Assembly: GCF_000379845.1 (NCBI RefSeq)
Contig: NZ_KB903771.1
Coordinates: forward strand, 1-64,000
DNA: 64,000 nt
From: Moraxella boevrei DSM 14165
GTDB lineage: Bacteria > Pseudomonadota > Gammaproteobacteria > Pseudomonadales > Moraxellaceae
Direction of reading: 5' to 3'
Each line of letters opens with the position of its first letter. The stretch's first letter is position 1. Below, piece after piece: positions 44,648 to 52,665 of the stretch. The notes under the pieces were generated by a model. The model saw only the letters and a list, made by a program, of their open reading frames with translations, was not told where the DNA came from and made no database searches. The translations under genes were made by a program, and so were the position numbers.

Positions 44648-45528
44648 TTATTTAATTGAGCAATCCACGCTTTACTCGCCATGACTGCACCACCGCCCAT
44701 GCTACCTGTATCAAAACGTATGGCATGGGTTAATACCACATAATTTTGTTCATTAATAGACAATAGATTACCTGCTGACAATCTTTCATCAATCGCACGG
44801 ATAATAATGCCTTTAGTAATCAAAATTCGCCTTAAATTTTGCAATTCTCGGTTATCCGTGCGTGGGATATAGTCAATATTCTTACCAGTATTCACCTGAC
44901 CGACAACAGATGACGCATTATCCAACGATAAATAATTGGTATTGTACAAAGTATCACTTTGCGTACTATTGAGCCATTGCACATTGCTAGGGTCATACAG
45001 CACCGCATTGCCTTGAAACAAGTCTTGTAAGCGTTTGATGTGAATACTTTGGCTTTTTAGGTCATAACAGACAACAGCCCCTTCTTTTTGTAGTGATAAG
45101 GCTATCCGAGCCGTTGGCAACTGACCGTTAAGACAAGTAAAGCTATTCACCTTGATATCACCATTTATTTTAAGTTTAGCCCCCAAACTACGGTAGATTT
45201 CACCAAAACTAACATTTTCGTGAATAACCGCCTTATTCGCCACATTCACCAGAGTTTCACAGCCTTTTAATATCGCAATCACCGCAATAGAGCCTGTGCG
45301 TTTGCCATCTTTGATAATATGATTGGCAAAATGTTGCGATTTGATAATGATTAAATGAATGCCGTTCGCCAATGTCAAAACCTTACCAACGGCGAGTAAT
45401 TGCACCAGTTCATCTGTCGCACGACACGTTATTTCAAGGCTTACAGGAATTGGTACAAGGTCATGGCGTAAAATCGCCGACAACAAATCTGAACCAATTT
45501 CTTGGTTATTTTCGGTGTAAATTATCAT
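44644..45528 (-). CDS. Baseplate hub protein (gpD/gp27-like)
   Basis: A 294-residue protein (start [20 protein letters not shown]). It is made of beta domains with a pattern like tail proteins D of P2 and gp27 of T4 ([40 protein letters not shown]). It would form the hub on which the spike sits. Its ATG overlaps the methyltransferase stop (ATGA), which ties the two genes together. Confidence 0.6.
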   Translation of the reverse strand: MIIYTENNQEIGSDLLSAILRHDLVPIPVSLEITCRATDELVQLLAVGKVLTLANGIHLIIIKSQHFANHIIKDGKRTGSIAVIAILKGCETLVNVANKAVIHENVSFGEIYRSLGAKLKINGDIKVNSFTCLNGQLPTARIALSLQKEGAVVCYDLKSQSIHIKRLQDLFQGNAVLYDPSNVQWLNSTQSDTLYNTNYLSLDNASSVVGQVNTGKNIDYIPRTDNRELQNLRRILITKGIIIRAIDERLSAGNLLSINEQNYVVLTHAIRFDTGSMGGGAVMASKAWIAQLNN

Positions 45529-46238
45529 GATAAGCACCTTTTTTCTGCAATATCAAAATATTGTTTATCAATTTCAATACCAATAAAACCACGCCCACTA
45601 TTTAGGCAAGCAACCCCAGTTGAACCGCAACCCATAAATGGGTCTAAAACAACTTCTCCAACTTGAGTTGAGTTTTCCACCAAGATTTGCATAAGTTCTA
45701 CAGGTTTTTCGGTGGGGTGTTGCTTGTTACCAATAATATTAGGAATGGCTAAAATATTGCTTGTGCCAGTATGATTAATGGTTTTCGCTCCACCTTTACG
45801 CAACATTAAAATACATTCAAATCCTTGCATATAATAACGATTTGGCGTTACGTTGCCTTTATGCCAAATCAACAGATTTTGGAATGTAAAACCGACTTTT
45901 TCAGCTTGTTTTTGCAATTCAGCCAAATTACGGCTATTTACCATGATGTAACAATGTGATTTATGTTTTAGCACTCGGTAAATTTCGCCAATCCAATCCT
46001 GAAATTGGATATCATTATGCTTGAATAGCTTTCCACTACTAGCGTACTCATTCCAGTCATCTCTCTTTTCTGTTTTACGGCTGGCAAAAATTCCACCAAC
46101 TTCATTACCTTTCATATGTTTGCGACAGCCACCACTGACGATTTTATACGGACAATCTGTTAAAACCAAATCTATTGAGTTTTCTGGAATAGACGGCAAA
46201 ACCGACAAACAGTCATTATGGTATAAATCAATCATCAT
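45525..46238 (-). CDS. N4/N6 DNA methyltransferase (orphan)
   Basis: The 237-residue protein (start [20 protein letters not shown]) has the catalytic motif LTDCPY (a DPPY variant) near residue 32 and the AdoMet site [16 protein letters not shown] near 205, the beta-class order. It methylates adenine or the N4 of cytosine. It overlaps the upstream baseplate gene by 11 bases and is embedded in structural genes. No restriction partner is visible. Confidence 0.85.
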   Translation of the reverse strand: MMIDLYHNDCLSVLPSIPENSIDLVLTDCPYKIVSGGCRKHMKGNEVGGIFASRKTEKRDDWNEYASSGKLFKHNDIQFQDWIGEIYRVLKHKSHCYIMVNSRNLAELQKQAEKVGFTFQNLLIWHKGNVTPNRYYMQGFECILMLRKGGAKTINHTGTSNILAIPNIIGNKQHPTEKPVELMQILVENSTQVGEVVLDPFMGCGSTGVACLNSGRGFIGIEIDKQYFDIAEKRCLS

Positions 46239-46698
46239 ATTCCACACTAAAAGGGGCATGGTGAAATGCTTCACGTTTCATCGTTTCTCGTGCTTGTATA
46301 TGGTTTTGCAAAGCTTCTGATGATGATATACCAAAAGGCGTTACCCCCAACGCTTGTGAACCTTCCATACGCCTTGCCTGGACCAAATCACAATGAGAGC
46401 GTACCGCTTGTTCAATGATTACCCATTCGTCAGCCAACAACACGGTGTCTAAATCAATCGTAAATGAACTAAATCCACCTATCGGTGGTTCATCATCACT
46501 GTGTTGGCAGTCAAGCCTGCACCAACCAGCCAAAAATCGTACTTCTTGCAATACGATATTTTGCACGTCATCAAGTAACAACGAGTAACCACTGGTTAAA
46601 AGCTCGTCATACAAGCTATCACAAAATTCCGATAGCTTGCCCTTGACAGTTGGGTATTGGGTAAGGTATTTCTCACGTTTGATTTTATCAAAATCCAT
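46228..46698 (-). CDS. Probable tail/baseplate-associated protein
   Basis: A 156-residue helical protein ([18 protein letters not shown] and [20 protein letters not shown]) resembling head-tail adaptor-type proteins. It overlaps the tube-like gene by one base. No certain family. Confidence 0.5.
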   Translation of the reverse strand: MDFDKIKREKYLTQYPTVKGKLSEFCDSLYDELLTSGYSLLLDDVQNIVLQEVRFLAGWCRLDCQHSDDEPPIGGFSSFTIDLDTVLLADEWVIIEQAVRSHCDLVQARRMEGSQALGVTPFGISSSEALQNHIQARETMKREAFHHAPFSVEYDD

Positions 46699-47339
46699 TA
46701 GCCACCTAATCCTCCGAATCCTGAGTTACCACCCAATCCACCAATGATATTACTAATGGTTGAGGCAATATTAGTACTGCCACCATTTAGTTTACTGTTG
46801 ATTTTGTCAAATGCGTTTGACCCCGTAGAACCCATATTCGCATTTTCGCCAAAGTACATATACCGCATATTGCCAGATACGGTTAAAATCTGACTACGGC
46901 TAGATGCGTCAATCTCACCGCCGCCATCAGAAAAGGTAAAATCCACATCGTAAATCGTGTAAACAATCGGCGGTGTATTGGTCTGACCGTCTGATACATT
47001 AAACACAATGCGACAACTATCTAAACTACCACCCATATTCATCACAGCTTGAGCAAATTGAGAAATTGCCCCTTTTTCTGTTTCAATACAAGTGATTGAG
47101 CTTTCAAAACTGGTTTTTGGCACACCGGGACGGTGAGCAGCCAAGCCACCTGCATAGTCAATATCAGCTGAATCGTTATTGGTTACCATAGGGCGTTGAA
47201 AGTTTTGGATAAGTAGGCGTAAATGCTCATGGCCTGTCGGAATTAAAATCGCATTACACGCCAAGGCTGGCGTGCCAAGTGTTTTTGCGGTTTCATATTC
47301 ACGTTTAAAGTGGGCTAATGTTGGTGAACTACCCTTCAT
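46698..47339 (-). CDS. Tail tube protein, T4 gp19-like
   Basis: The 213-residue protein has the tube-fold pattern: AILIPTGHEHLRLLIQNFQR, a central beta block with IVYTIYDVDFTF, then GGEIDASSRSQILTVSG typical of T4-type tube and related baseplate proteins. The C-terminus is Gly/Ser/Asn-rich (GGLGG repeats), unusual for a tube protein. Its ribosome-binding site is inside a perfect 13-bp hairpin. Confidence 0.6.
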   Translation of the reverse strand: MKGSSPTLAHFKREYETAKTLGTPALACNAILIPTGHEHLRLLIQNFQRPMVTNNDSADIDYAGGLAAHRPGVPKTSFESSITCIETEKGAISQFAQAVMNMGGSLDSCRIVFNVSDGQTNTPPIVYTIYDVDFTFSDGGGEIDASSRSQILTVSGNMRYMYFGENANMGSTGSNAFDKINSKLNGGSTNIASTISNIIGGLGGNSGFGGLGG

Positions 47340-47341
47340 AC

Positions 47342-47375
47342 AATAAATCCTATCTTGCTAGTGATAGGATTTATT
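47342..47375 (-). promoter_or_regulatory. Hairpin containing the ribosome-binding site of the tube-like gene
   Basis: AATAAATCCTATC (47342-47354) and GATAGGATTTATT (47363-47375) form a perfect 13-bp stem with an 8-base loop. The AGGA lies in the stem, and the ATG at 47339 follows directly. Confidence 0.75.
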
Positions 47376-47439
47376 ATTACATGGGGGGAGGATAGTTTTG
47401 GGGCTGTTCCGTTCTAGTTTAGCCTGAATATTTTTTACT

Positions 47440-48066
47440 TCAACTAAAATCAGCCACATGATATTTATCACACGCCATAGCCATACCGATTGCTGAGTTA
47501 TCAATCCCAACATACACCGCTATCTCTGGCACAATATGAGCAGGGACAAGCCGTCTTAACGTTGGAGCGAGTTCTGATAATTCATTTAAATTAATATCAC
47601 TATTTAATTTAATACGAATACGACTGGTTAAAAATCGTTGATTACTGGCAGTTTCATACAAAAAATTCGGATAATCATTGGCTCTTTTTTTATCATGCCA
47701 AAGTTGCACAATCTGATTTTGCTTTGGATAAAGCACATCTAGCACAAACTGCAAAAATGCCAACCCACGTTCACTTGCCAACGCTTGCCATTGCGACAAA
47801 ATAATCGCCATGATTTTGTCACTCAAACCACCGTCATCACGCCTTAAAATCGCCAATCCGTGTAATTTGCTAAAGCGTTCTACTACCGTTTTTCCACCCA
47901 GAAATGGGGTAGCGTAATGGTACATATCGTTCATTTCTTTAAGTAAATGATTTTTAATCATTTCTGCTAATACAAGCGACATACTACGCTCCAGTTCATC
48001 ATACAGATGACTGTGCGTGATAGGTGATGTAAGTTGTTCAGCAGTGAGTGTTTTACCGATTGCCAT
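47440..48066 (-). CDS. Tail protein, baseplate wedge candidate
   Basis: A 208-residue protein, helical in the first half and beta-rich near the C-terminus (RIRIKLNSDINLNELSELAP, then IVPEIAVYVGI). The layout resembles P2 gpI or small wedge proteins, but this is weak. The ATG is inside a 9-bp stem. It sits between the tube-like gene and a lipoprotein cargo gene. Confidence 0.45.
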   Translation of the reverse strand: MAIGKTLTAEQLTSPITHSHLYDELERSMSLVLAEMIKNHLLKEMNDMYHYATPFLGGKTVVERFSKLHGLAILRRDDGGLSDKIMAIILSQWQALASERGLAFLQFVLDVLYPKQNQIVQLWHDKKRANDYPNFLYETASNQRFLTSRIRIKLNSDINLNELSELAPTLRRLVPAHIVPEIAVYVGIDNSAIGMAMACDKYHVADFS

Positions 48067-48097
48067 AATATTATCCTAAATAATCTTAATTATGGCA
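48061..48097 (-). promoter_or_regulatory. Stem enclosing the start codon of the 47440-48066 gene
   Basis: TGCCATAAT (48061-48069) pairs perfectly with ATTATGGCA (48089-48097). The ATG is in the stem and AGGA in the loop. Confidence 0.6.
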
Positions 48098-48133
48098 AAT
48101 TGGCAGGGGTAGGGTAGCGTTTGTTCCAATCTG

Positions 48134-49195
48134 TTACGAACCCTGTAAATGTAGCGTAATTTTTTGATTTTCTGTAAGTTTTGGTGTTACATTATTGATT
48201 CGTATTCTTTTACTTAATGCTTCTTGTAAAGATTGAATGACAGCTTCATCATTGGAATGTATTTTATGCTTAATAATTTCACCGTCTGGCGTAAATGTAA
48301 TATCAACTTTTACACTATCTTTAAAATCTGCTGGTGGTGTCCAATACCTATCAATGTGTCTACTAACTGAACTTCTTAATATTTTTTCCCTAACTTCTAG
48401 CTGTCGTTTCTCTCGTTCAACCTTTTCTTTTTGCATTTTTTCATTGCTTTTTTCAATGTTTTGCAACATTAAATCATACATCGCAGTAACCGCAAGCATA
48501 TTCGGCACAACATCCCATTGAGCCTGCCAGCCTATTTGTTGTTCGCCACTCTCATTCAAAAACTCTTTGGTTCTATACTGAATTGCCCCACTAAAAGAAT
48601 TTCCTTTGAAAGAATTTAAGTCGTCTATATTAAACTGATTAACACCCAATTTTTCCAAGGTTTTCTTAGACATTGATCCACTAAATAAATCATACAACCC
48701 ACCTGTTGATTGAATATCTTCATTGATTAATTGTACAATTTCAGGCATCATGTTGTCTTTGGTTTTATTGTTGCCAATATATGACACGGTTGCTGTTGCA
48801 ACACACACACCATTAGAATCATAGATGTTGCCTAGAGTAATATCCGAACCATAAATATTCTCACTTAAATGTTGAGCGGTTTCTACTTTAATTCTTGAGC
48901 TTATCAACTCTACTGCCTCATCTTTAATCCCCTGTTTAATGCCATTAACCAATTCACTATCTACACAAGGATTGTAAGAAACTGGCTCTATCTCACCAAA
49001 TTCCTGGCTAAATTTTTCTTGTTCTTCTTTAAATTTAGCTTCCAGTGTTTCTATATCAGTGTCTTGGTTTTCTACATTTTCTTGCTCTATGCTTTTAGCG
49101 ACATCATTTTGGGCTGTTTCGCCTCTGTTGATTGGTAATTTATCGCAACCAGTTAGCAAAATAGCAAAGACTAGAGCTATTATTGGCAATTTCAT
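48134..49195 (-). CDS. Lipoprotein with TonB/TolA-like C-terminal domain, lysogenic cargo
   Basis: The 353-residue protein (start MKLPIIALVFAILLTGCDKL) has a lipoprotein signal with lipobox LTGC. A Glu/Gln-rich linker follows, then a middle domain (about 75-225), a coiled coil (about 245-275), and a C-terminal TonB_2-like domain (about 290-350: VKVDITFTPDGEIIKHKIHS). The start is chosen for the signal peptide and the AAGGTG upstream. It has its own promoter and interrupts the baseplate genes, so it probably alters the lysogen surface. Confidence 0.78.
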   Translation of the reverse strand: MKLPIIALVFAILLTGCDKLPINRGETAQNDVAKSIEQENVENQDTDIETLEAKFKEEQEKFSQEFGEIEPVSYNPCVDSELVNGIKQGIKDEAVELISSRIKVETAQHLSENIYGSDITLGNIYDSNGVCVATATVSYIGNNKTKDNMMPEIVQLINEDIQSTGGLYDLFSGSMSKKTLEKLGVNQFNIDDLNSFKGNSFSGAIQYRTKEFLNESGEQQIGWQAQWDVVPNMLAVTAMYDLMLQNIEKSNEKMQKEKVEREKRQLEVREKILRSSVSRHIDRYWTPPADFKDSVKVDITFTPDGEIIKHKIHSNDEAVIQSLQEALSKRIRINNVTPKLTENQKITLHLQGS

Positions 49196-49217
49196 AAAAC
49201 ACACCTTGTTTGTTAAA

Positions 49218-49246
49218 ATATTACCAAATTGTAACACAATATACAA
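49218..49246 (-). promoter_or_regulatory. Promoter of the lipoprotein gene
   Basis: Minus-strand TTGTAT at 49246-49241, 17-base spacer, TAATAT at 49223-49218, 23 bases before the ATG at 49195. Confidence 0.65.
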
Positions 49247-49276
49247 AGTACCGTAAATAAAAAAAATTAAATTAAC

Positions 49277-50737
49277 TTACAACGTCCACATCGCACTGCC
49301 AGTATCAGCGGTTCTCTGTAATGTGATTTTGATGCTCTCTCTTGTTAAATACACCCATTCATGCGGTTTAATCGGCGTGGTATGCGTATCTTCACCAAGT
49401 ACGCTAAAATCGCTAATTCTATCCTGAAACGCAGGGATTTTCTCACGTATAAGCGTTGCAATTTCTTGTCGGTTAAATCCGTCATAATTGGGGTGGCTTG
49501 CAGAAATGCTCCCACGCCCAAAAGCCGCCAACAATAATTCTGCAATCTGAGATTTTACGCTATCAATATCATGCACACCTGCCAAACTACCATTAATAAT
49601 AATCTGGTAAGGACGCTCAACAACCGCTTTTACTCTAACACGCCCCTCAAACAAACTATCCGCCCTTGCCACCAATTTTTGAATATCATTAATCAACAAA
49701 TTTTGTTCAGCAGGCTCATTGGCAACCACGGTTAAATTCAAATGATTGATATTATCAAGATTTGCCCCATAAAACTTTTCGTGTACGGTCTCATTCCAGA
49801 TTGCCATGTAGCGAAAACGGCTCATAAAATGCCAACGAACCAACATATCAAAATTGCCCATAAACACCGCATTATGGTCATACGTGGACGGAAAACTGGC
49901 TAACAATCGCATTTGCGACACCGTCAAAGGATTTGCCCCTGATCGTATCAAGCCATCAGGGCTAAAATACAGATTAAGATAGCGTTCGTCATTACTTAGC
50001 AAGTCATTGAGAGATGCCTGTTTTAACGTGCTATTATCGACAAAACCATAGGTTTTTGTGATATACAGGCGGTACTCATCACCTGCCTGTACCGTCTGAC
50101 CGATACGACTACTATCACCAAACATAATCACAATATCTGCGAAATCATCACTAAACAGCGTATAAACCTTATCCCCTGCTTTGGCATTCATAAATTTTGG
50201 TTTATAATGAAATTTAGATTTTTGCGTTAAATTGACAACATCAATCCCTGCAATATATTCATCACTATTTGTGCTAATATTCAGCTGATAAAATGGCTCA
50301 CTCACTGCAATGGTTAAATTTTGTTCGTAGATAATGCTCTGTTCACATTCTACCGTTTGGCTCCCTCCTGCACCAACCGTTATCGCTGACAACAATCGCC
50401 ATTGCCTGCCTGTACCGTCTTCCACAACCCGCCCTTGATTAAGTGTAACGGTATTTTCGCCCGTATTTTCAATGACTAAGCGATATTGACAAGGCGTAGC
50501 AACAGGCAAAATCCCCTTATTGATAGCGTCCGCCATAATCGTGCGATTGTTAGATTTTATAAAAGGCTCAATAATATTAACTTCATTATCACGGCTTAAC
50601 GCAATTACTAGCTCACGCATGGCAGTCATCAATGCCGTAACCGTAGGGTCGCCCACCTGCCAACGCTCTGCAATCTCTGGATAGTCATTTAACGCATTTT
50701 CAATTGTGGTGTTAAGATTAGTTCGCTGTAGGGTCAT
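49277..50737 (-). CDS. Baseplate J-like protein
   Basis: The 486-residue protein matches baseplate J/gp47-like wedge proteins: an N-terminal helical region (about 1-85), YRLVIENTGENTVTLNQGRV as the barrel start, and a C-terminal segment with IINGSLAGVHDIDSVKSQIA and AFGRGSISASHPNYDGF. It builds the baseplate periphery with the gp25-like protein, whose gene overlaps by 20 bases. Confidence 0.82.
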   Translation of the reverse strand: MTLQRTNLNTTIENALNDYPEIAERWQVGDPTVTALMTAMRELVIALSRDNEVNIIEPFIKSNNRTIMADAINKGILPVATPCQYRLVIENTGENTVTLNQGRVVEDGTGRQWRLLSAITVGAGGSQTVECEQSIIYEQNLTIAVSEPFYQLNISTNSDEYIAGIDVVNLTQKSKFHYKPKFMNAKAGDKVYTLFSDDFADIVIMFGDSSRIGQTVQAGDEYRLYITKTYGFVDNSTLKQASLNDLLSNDERYLNLYFSPDGLIRSGANPLTVSQMRLLASFPSTYDHNAVFMGNFDMLVRWHFMSRFRYMAIWNETVHEKFYGANLDNINHLNLTVVANEPAEQNLLINDIQKLVARADSLFEGRVRVKAVVERPYQIIINGSLAGVHDIDSVKSQIAELLLAAFGRGSISASHPNYDGFNRQEIATLIREKIPAFQDRISDFSVLGEDTHTTPIKPHEWVYLTRESIKITLQRTADTGSAMWTL

Positions 50738-51050
50738 AATATGCTGTATCTCCTAGATTGCTATTTTTTGATAATCCCACATCAATTAAGATATGACCCA
50801 ATTTGATAAACACCTTGACACTTTCAAAATCAACCGTCTGACTAACAATGCTTAATTGGTCGCTATTTAATTGCTGTAAAACAGGAATATCTTGTTTCAT
50901 TTTTCGGATAAATTCATCCGCAGTAAAAGCTGACAAATTAACAAGCAAATGTTTTTTGATGTCATTGCCATAACTTTGAGCAAAATAGCCATTGGCAGGT
51001 GTCGCCAACCAATGATGAATCATCGCAACAATCTTATCCGTTGTAATCAT
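50718..51050 (-). CDS. gp25/W-like baseplate wedge protein
   Basis: The 110-residue protein is of typical gp25/W size with the pattern PANGYFAQSYGNDIKKHL and a C-terminal strand with VKVFIKLG. gp25-like proteins start sheath assembly on the baseplate. Upstream of the J-like gene, as in many contractile phages. The ATG at 51050 is preferred over a GTG three codons earlier. Confidence 0.68.
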   Translation of the reverse strand: MITTDKIVAMIHHWLATPANGYFAQSYGNDIKKHLLVNLSAFTADEFIRKMKQDIPVLQQLNSDQLSIVSQTVDFESVKVFIKLGHILIDVGLSKNSNLGDTAYYDPTAN

Positions 51051-51441
51051 GATATCCACCCATATTCGCTGATAGCTTAGGATTGGTTGGCACTTTCGCC
51101 ATGCGTAAAATAAGCTGTATCAAAACCGACAACCAAATCATAGCCACGCCTGCCAACCCCATAATCACAATCAACCCAACCGCTCCAGCCCCCCACATTT
51201 TTGCAAAAATCAACAGTTCAGCAAATCGCCAAACCAAAAAAGCAAAGATAAACATGGGTAAAAAACTAATATACAAGCTAAGTTTTACATTTTGGTTAAA
51301 ATAATGCACAAAAGAATGATTGTCCACTCGCTCATTAAGCCTTGCGATTAAGCTAGCATTTTGAAAAATTAATAAAGACAAGCTAAAAAAAGCCCAAAAA
51401 GCTAAAAAAACATCAATTATATAAGCATTCATCATTATCAT
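51034..51441 (-). CDS. Membrane protein with three to four spans
   Basis: A 135-residue protein with hydrophobic stretches at about 8-28, 53-72, 76-110. It overlaps the gp25-like gene by 17 bases. Two or three ATGs cluster at the start, so the exact one is unclear. Unknown function; a phage membrane protein. Confidence 0.5.
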   Translation of the reverse strand: MIMMNAYIIDVFLAFWAFFSLSLLIFQNASLIARLNERVDNHSFVHYFNQNVKLSLYISFLPMFIFAFLVWRFAELLIFAKMWGAGAVGLIVIMGLAGVAMIWLSVLIQLILRMAKVPTNPKLSANMGGYHDYNG

Positions 51442-51500
51442 CTCAGGTTGGGATTTGGGGTATTATTGATGATTTTTGGGCGTGGATAAAAAGATGTTCC

Positions 51501-51540
51501 AAAAAAAAGCCCCTAATAGTCCTAGGTGTAACTATAGGGG
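51501..51540 (-). terminator. Terminator of the tRNA transcript
   Basis: Reading minus, CCCCTATAGT pairs with ACT-ATTAGGGG (one bulge), followed by eight T (51508-51501). Confidence 0.6.
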
Positions 51541-51559
51541 AAATGGGTATTTAGGGCGT

Positions 51560-51621
51560 TTTTGTCAAAATGTTTTTACAAACAAACAAGGAGCATATTA
51601 TTCATCGCCATTTTGACAAAA
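51560..51621. repeat. 13-bp inverted repeat next to the tRNA
   Basis: TTTTGTCAAAATG (51560-51572) and CATTTTGACAAAA (51609-51621) are perfect complements 36 bases apart, ending two bases from the tRNA 3' end. It could shape tRNA 3' processing or be part of an old insertion boundary. Confidence 0.5.
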
Positions 51622-51622
51622 C

Positions 51623-51699
51623 TGGAAGCAGGGATTGGATTTGAACCAATGACCTTTGGGTTATGAACCCAATGAGCTACCAGACTGCTCCACCCTGCT
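51623..51699 (-). tRNA. Initiator-like tRNA-Met (CAT)
   Basis: A 77-base cloverleaf: 7-bp acceptor AGCAGGG/CCCTGCT; D arm with GGTGGAGCAGTCTGGTAGCTC, split here as GGTGGAGCAG and TCTGGTAGCTC; anticodon CAT in a stem with three G-C pairs (GGGTTCATAACCC); T arm ATTGG-TTCAAAT-CCAAT; encoded CCA. The three G-C pairs are the initiator hallmark. Unlike bacterial tRNA-fMet, positions 1-72 form an A-U pair and the discriminator is T. It has a consensus promoter and its own terminator and lies inside the prophage. Confidence 0.88.
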
Positions 51700-51708
51700 A
51701 TAGGTATT

Positions 51709-51737
51709 ATTATATTTATAAAGGTCTTAAGTGTCAA
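51709..51737 (-). promoter_or_regulatory. Consensus promoter of the phage tRNA
   Basis: Minus-strand TTGACA at 51737-51732, exactly 17 bases, TATAAT at 51714-51709. It starts transcription just before the tRNA 5' end. Confidence 0.85.
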
Positions 51738-51782
51738 TATTTTTATACGAAAACATTTTTTAATAAAAATAAAATGTTTCTC

Positions 51783-51811
51783 TTGACATGAAAAAGGAAT
51801 ACCTTTAATAT
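51783..51811 (+). promoter_or_regulatory. Promoter of the structured RNA at 51.8-52.1 kb
   Basis: TTGACA at 51783-51788, 17-base spacer, TAATAT at 51806-51811. Divergent from the tRNA promoter, 46 bases away. Confidence 0.75.
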
Positions 51812-51817
51812 ATCCCA

Positions 51818-52102
51818 TAAAACAAAACGATGAGTTTGTTTGAATTAAATAACAGCAGATACAATGTGAGTTAGTAGCTTACCTGTAAAGCGGTGCAGAG
51901 AACCGCAATTAGATGTATCTTCCGAGCCGTTATGGATAGACCTAAACGGAGTGCAGATTGTAGGGGATAAATCGGATAATACCCTATTGCCATACCACAA
52001 GTAGTAAAGGCACAGACAAGTGCAAGAGCGAATGCCGTATGGGGCTAGGATAAAAATCCGACTGACTGGCGTAACCAGTCAATCTTTTTATAAAGATTTT
52101 TT
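51818..52102 (+). ncRNA. Structured non-coding RNA of unknown family, about 285 bases
   Basis: No credible reading frame. Consecutive helices can be drawn: AGATACA/TGTATCT (51857-51863, 51914-51920) enclosing GTGAG/CTTAC and GCGGT/ACCGC hairpins; CCGTT/AACGG (51927-51949); TAGGG/CCCTA (51961-51986); CCATAC/GTATGG (51990-52042) enclosing GCAC/GTGC and GGCA/TGCC; then a GACTGG/CCAGTC hairpin (52064-52080) and an AATCTTT/AAAGATT terminator with a T run (52081-52102). It does not look like tmRNA, RNase P or 6S RNA. Confidence 0.65.
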
Positions 52103-52244
52103 AATAGTTTTTATAAAAAGATTTTAATTTTTAGGCTGGGATTTATCCCAGCAAATTAAATTAAAAGATTGTAATTTTGTAAAGTCTTGCCATGCTGTTT
52201 GAATATTGTCAGCATTCCCTTTTATTTTAATAAGTGGTTCTTTC

Positions 52245-52400
52245 AGGGGATAGCACAAGTGGTGAGTGTGCTAGGCTCAATAACCGCCACAGTATCTGAT
52301 AAAGACTCCTTAAACTCTTACTTTAGGCAGATACCGCATAGTTCACGATACGAATAGACAACGGTTTATGGGTGTCCGTCCATAAATCGTTGTTGGTTTT
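52245..52400 (+). ncRNA. Second structured RNA candidate with 13-bp terminator
   Basis: Hairpins TAGCACA/TGTGCTA (52251-52273), GTATCTG/CAGATAC (52292-52334) with an inner AAAG/CTTT, and a terminator stem of 13 bp (52359-52371 with 52380-52392, one G-U) followed by T. A possible promoter (TTGTCA at 52206, TAATAA at 52228) lies upstream. No coding frame is apparent. Confidence 0.5.
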
Positions 52401-52433
52401 TAGGTTGTTTTAGCATTATTCCAATACATTATG

Positions 52434-52439
52434 CTATAA
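52434..52439 (+). promoter_or_regulatory. -10 box candidate for the 52486 pair
   Basis: TATAAT about 47 bases before the ATG at 52486; no clear -35 at standard spacing. Confidence 0.35.
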
Positions 52440-52485
52440 TAAATCATCGCACAGCCATTTATACAGCCTATGACAGGAGTTAATC

Positions 52486-52665
52486 ATGCTAACTTTCTCT
52501 ATTGAAAACGTTCGTCAATTACAACAAGACTTTATTAATGGCAAACGCCCCAATGTCCAACTAACACCAGAACAACGCCGTACCATTGAAAATTTTCGTC
52601 CTACTCGTGAAGAAATCAATCAAGCCTACGCAAAAGCAGTAAAATCGGTGAATAAACATGGATAA
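52486..52665 (+). CDS. Small 59-residue protein, first of a two-gene unit
   Basis: The ATG at 52486 has CAGGAG upstream. The product (MLTFSIENVRQLQQDFINGK start) is helical and charged, with RPTREEINQAYAKAVK near the end. It overlaps the following membrane-anchored gene by 8 bases (ATGGATAA). The small soluble plus larger membrane-tailed pair is reminiscent of an antitoxin and toxin or an abortive-infection unit, but no family is recognised. Confidence 0.55.
   Translation: MLTFSIENVRQLQQDFINGKRPNVQLTPEQRRTIENFRPTREEINQAYAKAVKSVNKHG

Noticed and set aside
51818-52102. The structured RNA as tmRNA, RNase P RNA or 6S RNA
   Set aside because: It lacks the tRNA-like ends and peptide tag of tmRNA, the conserved P4 core of RNase P and the large central bubble of 6S RNA.
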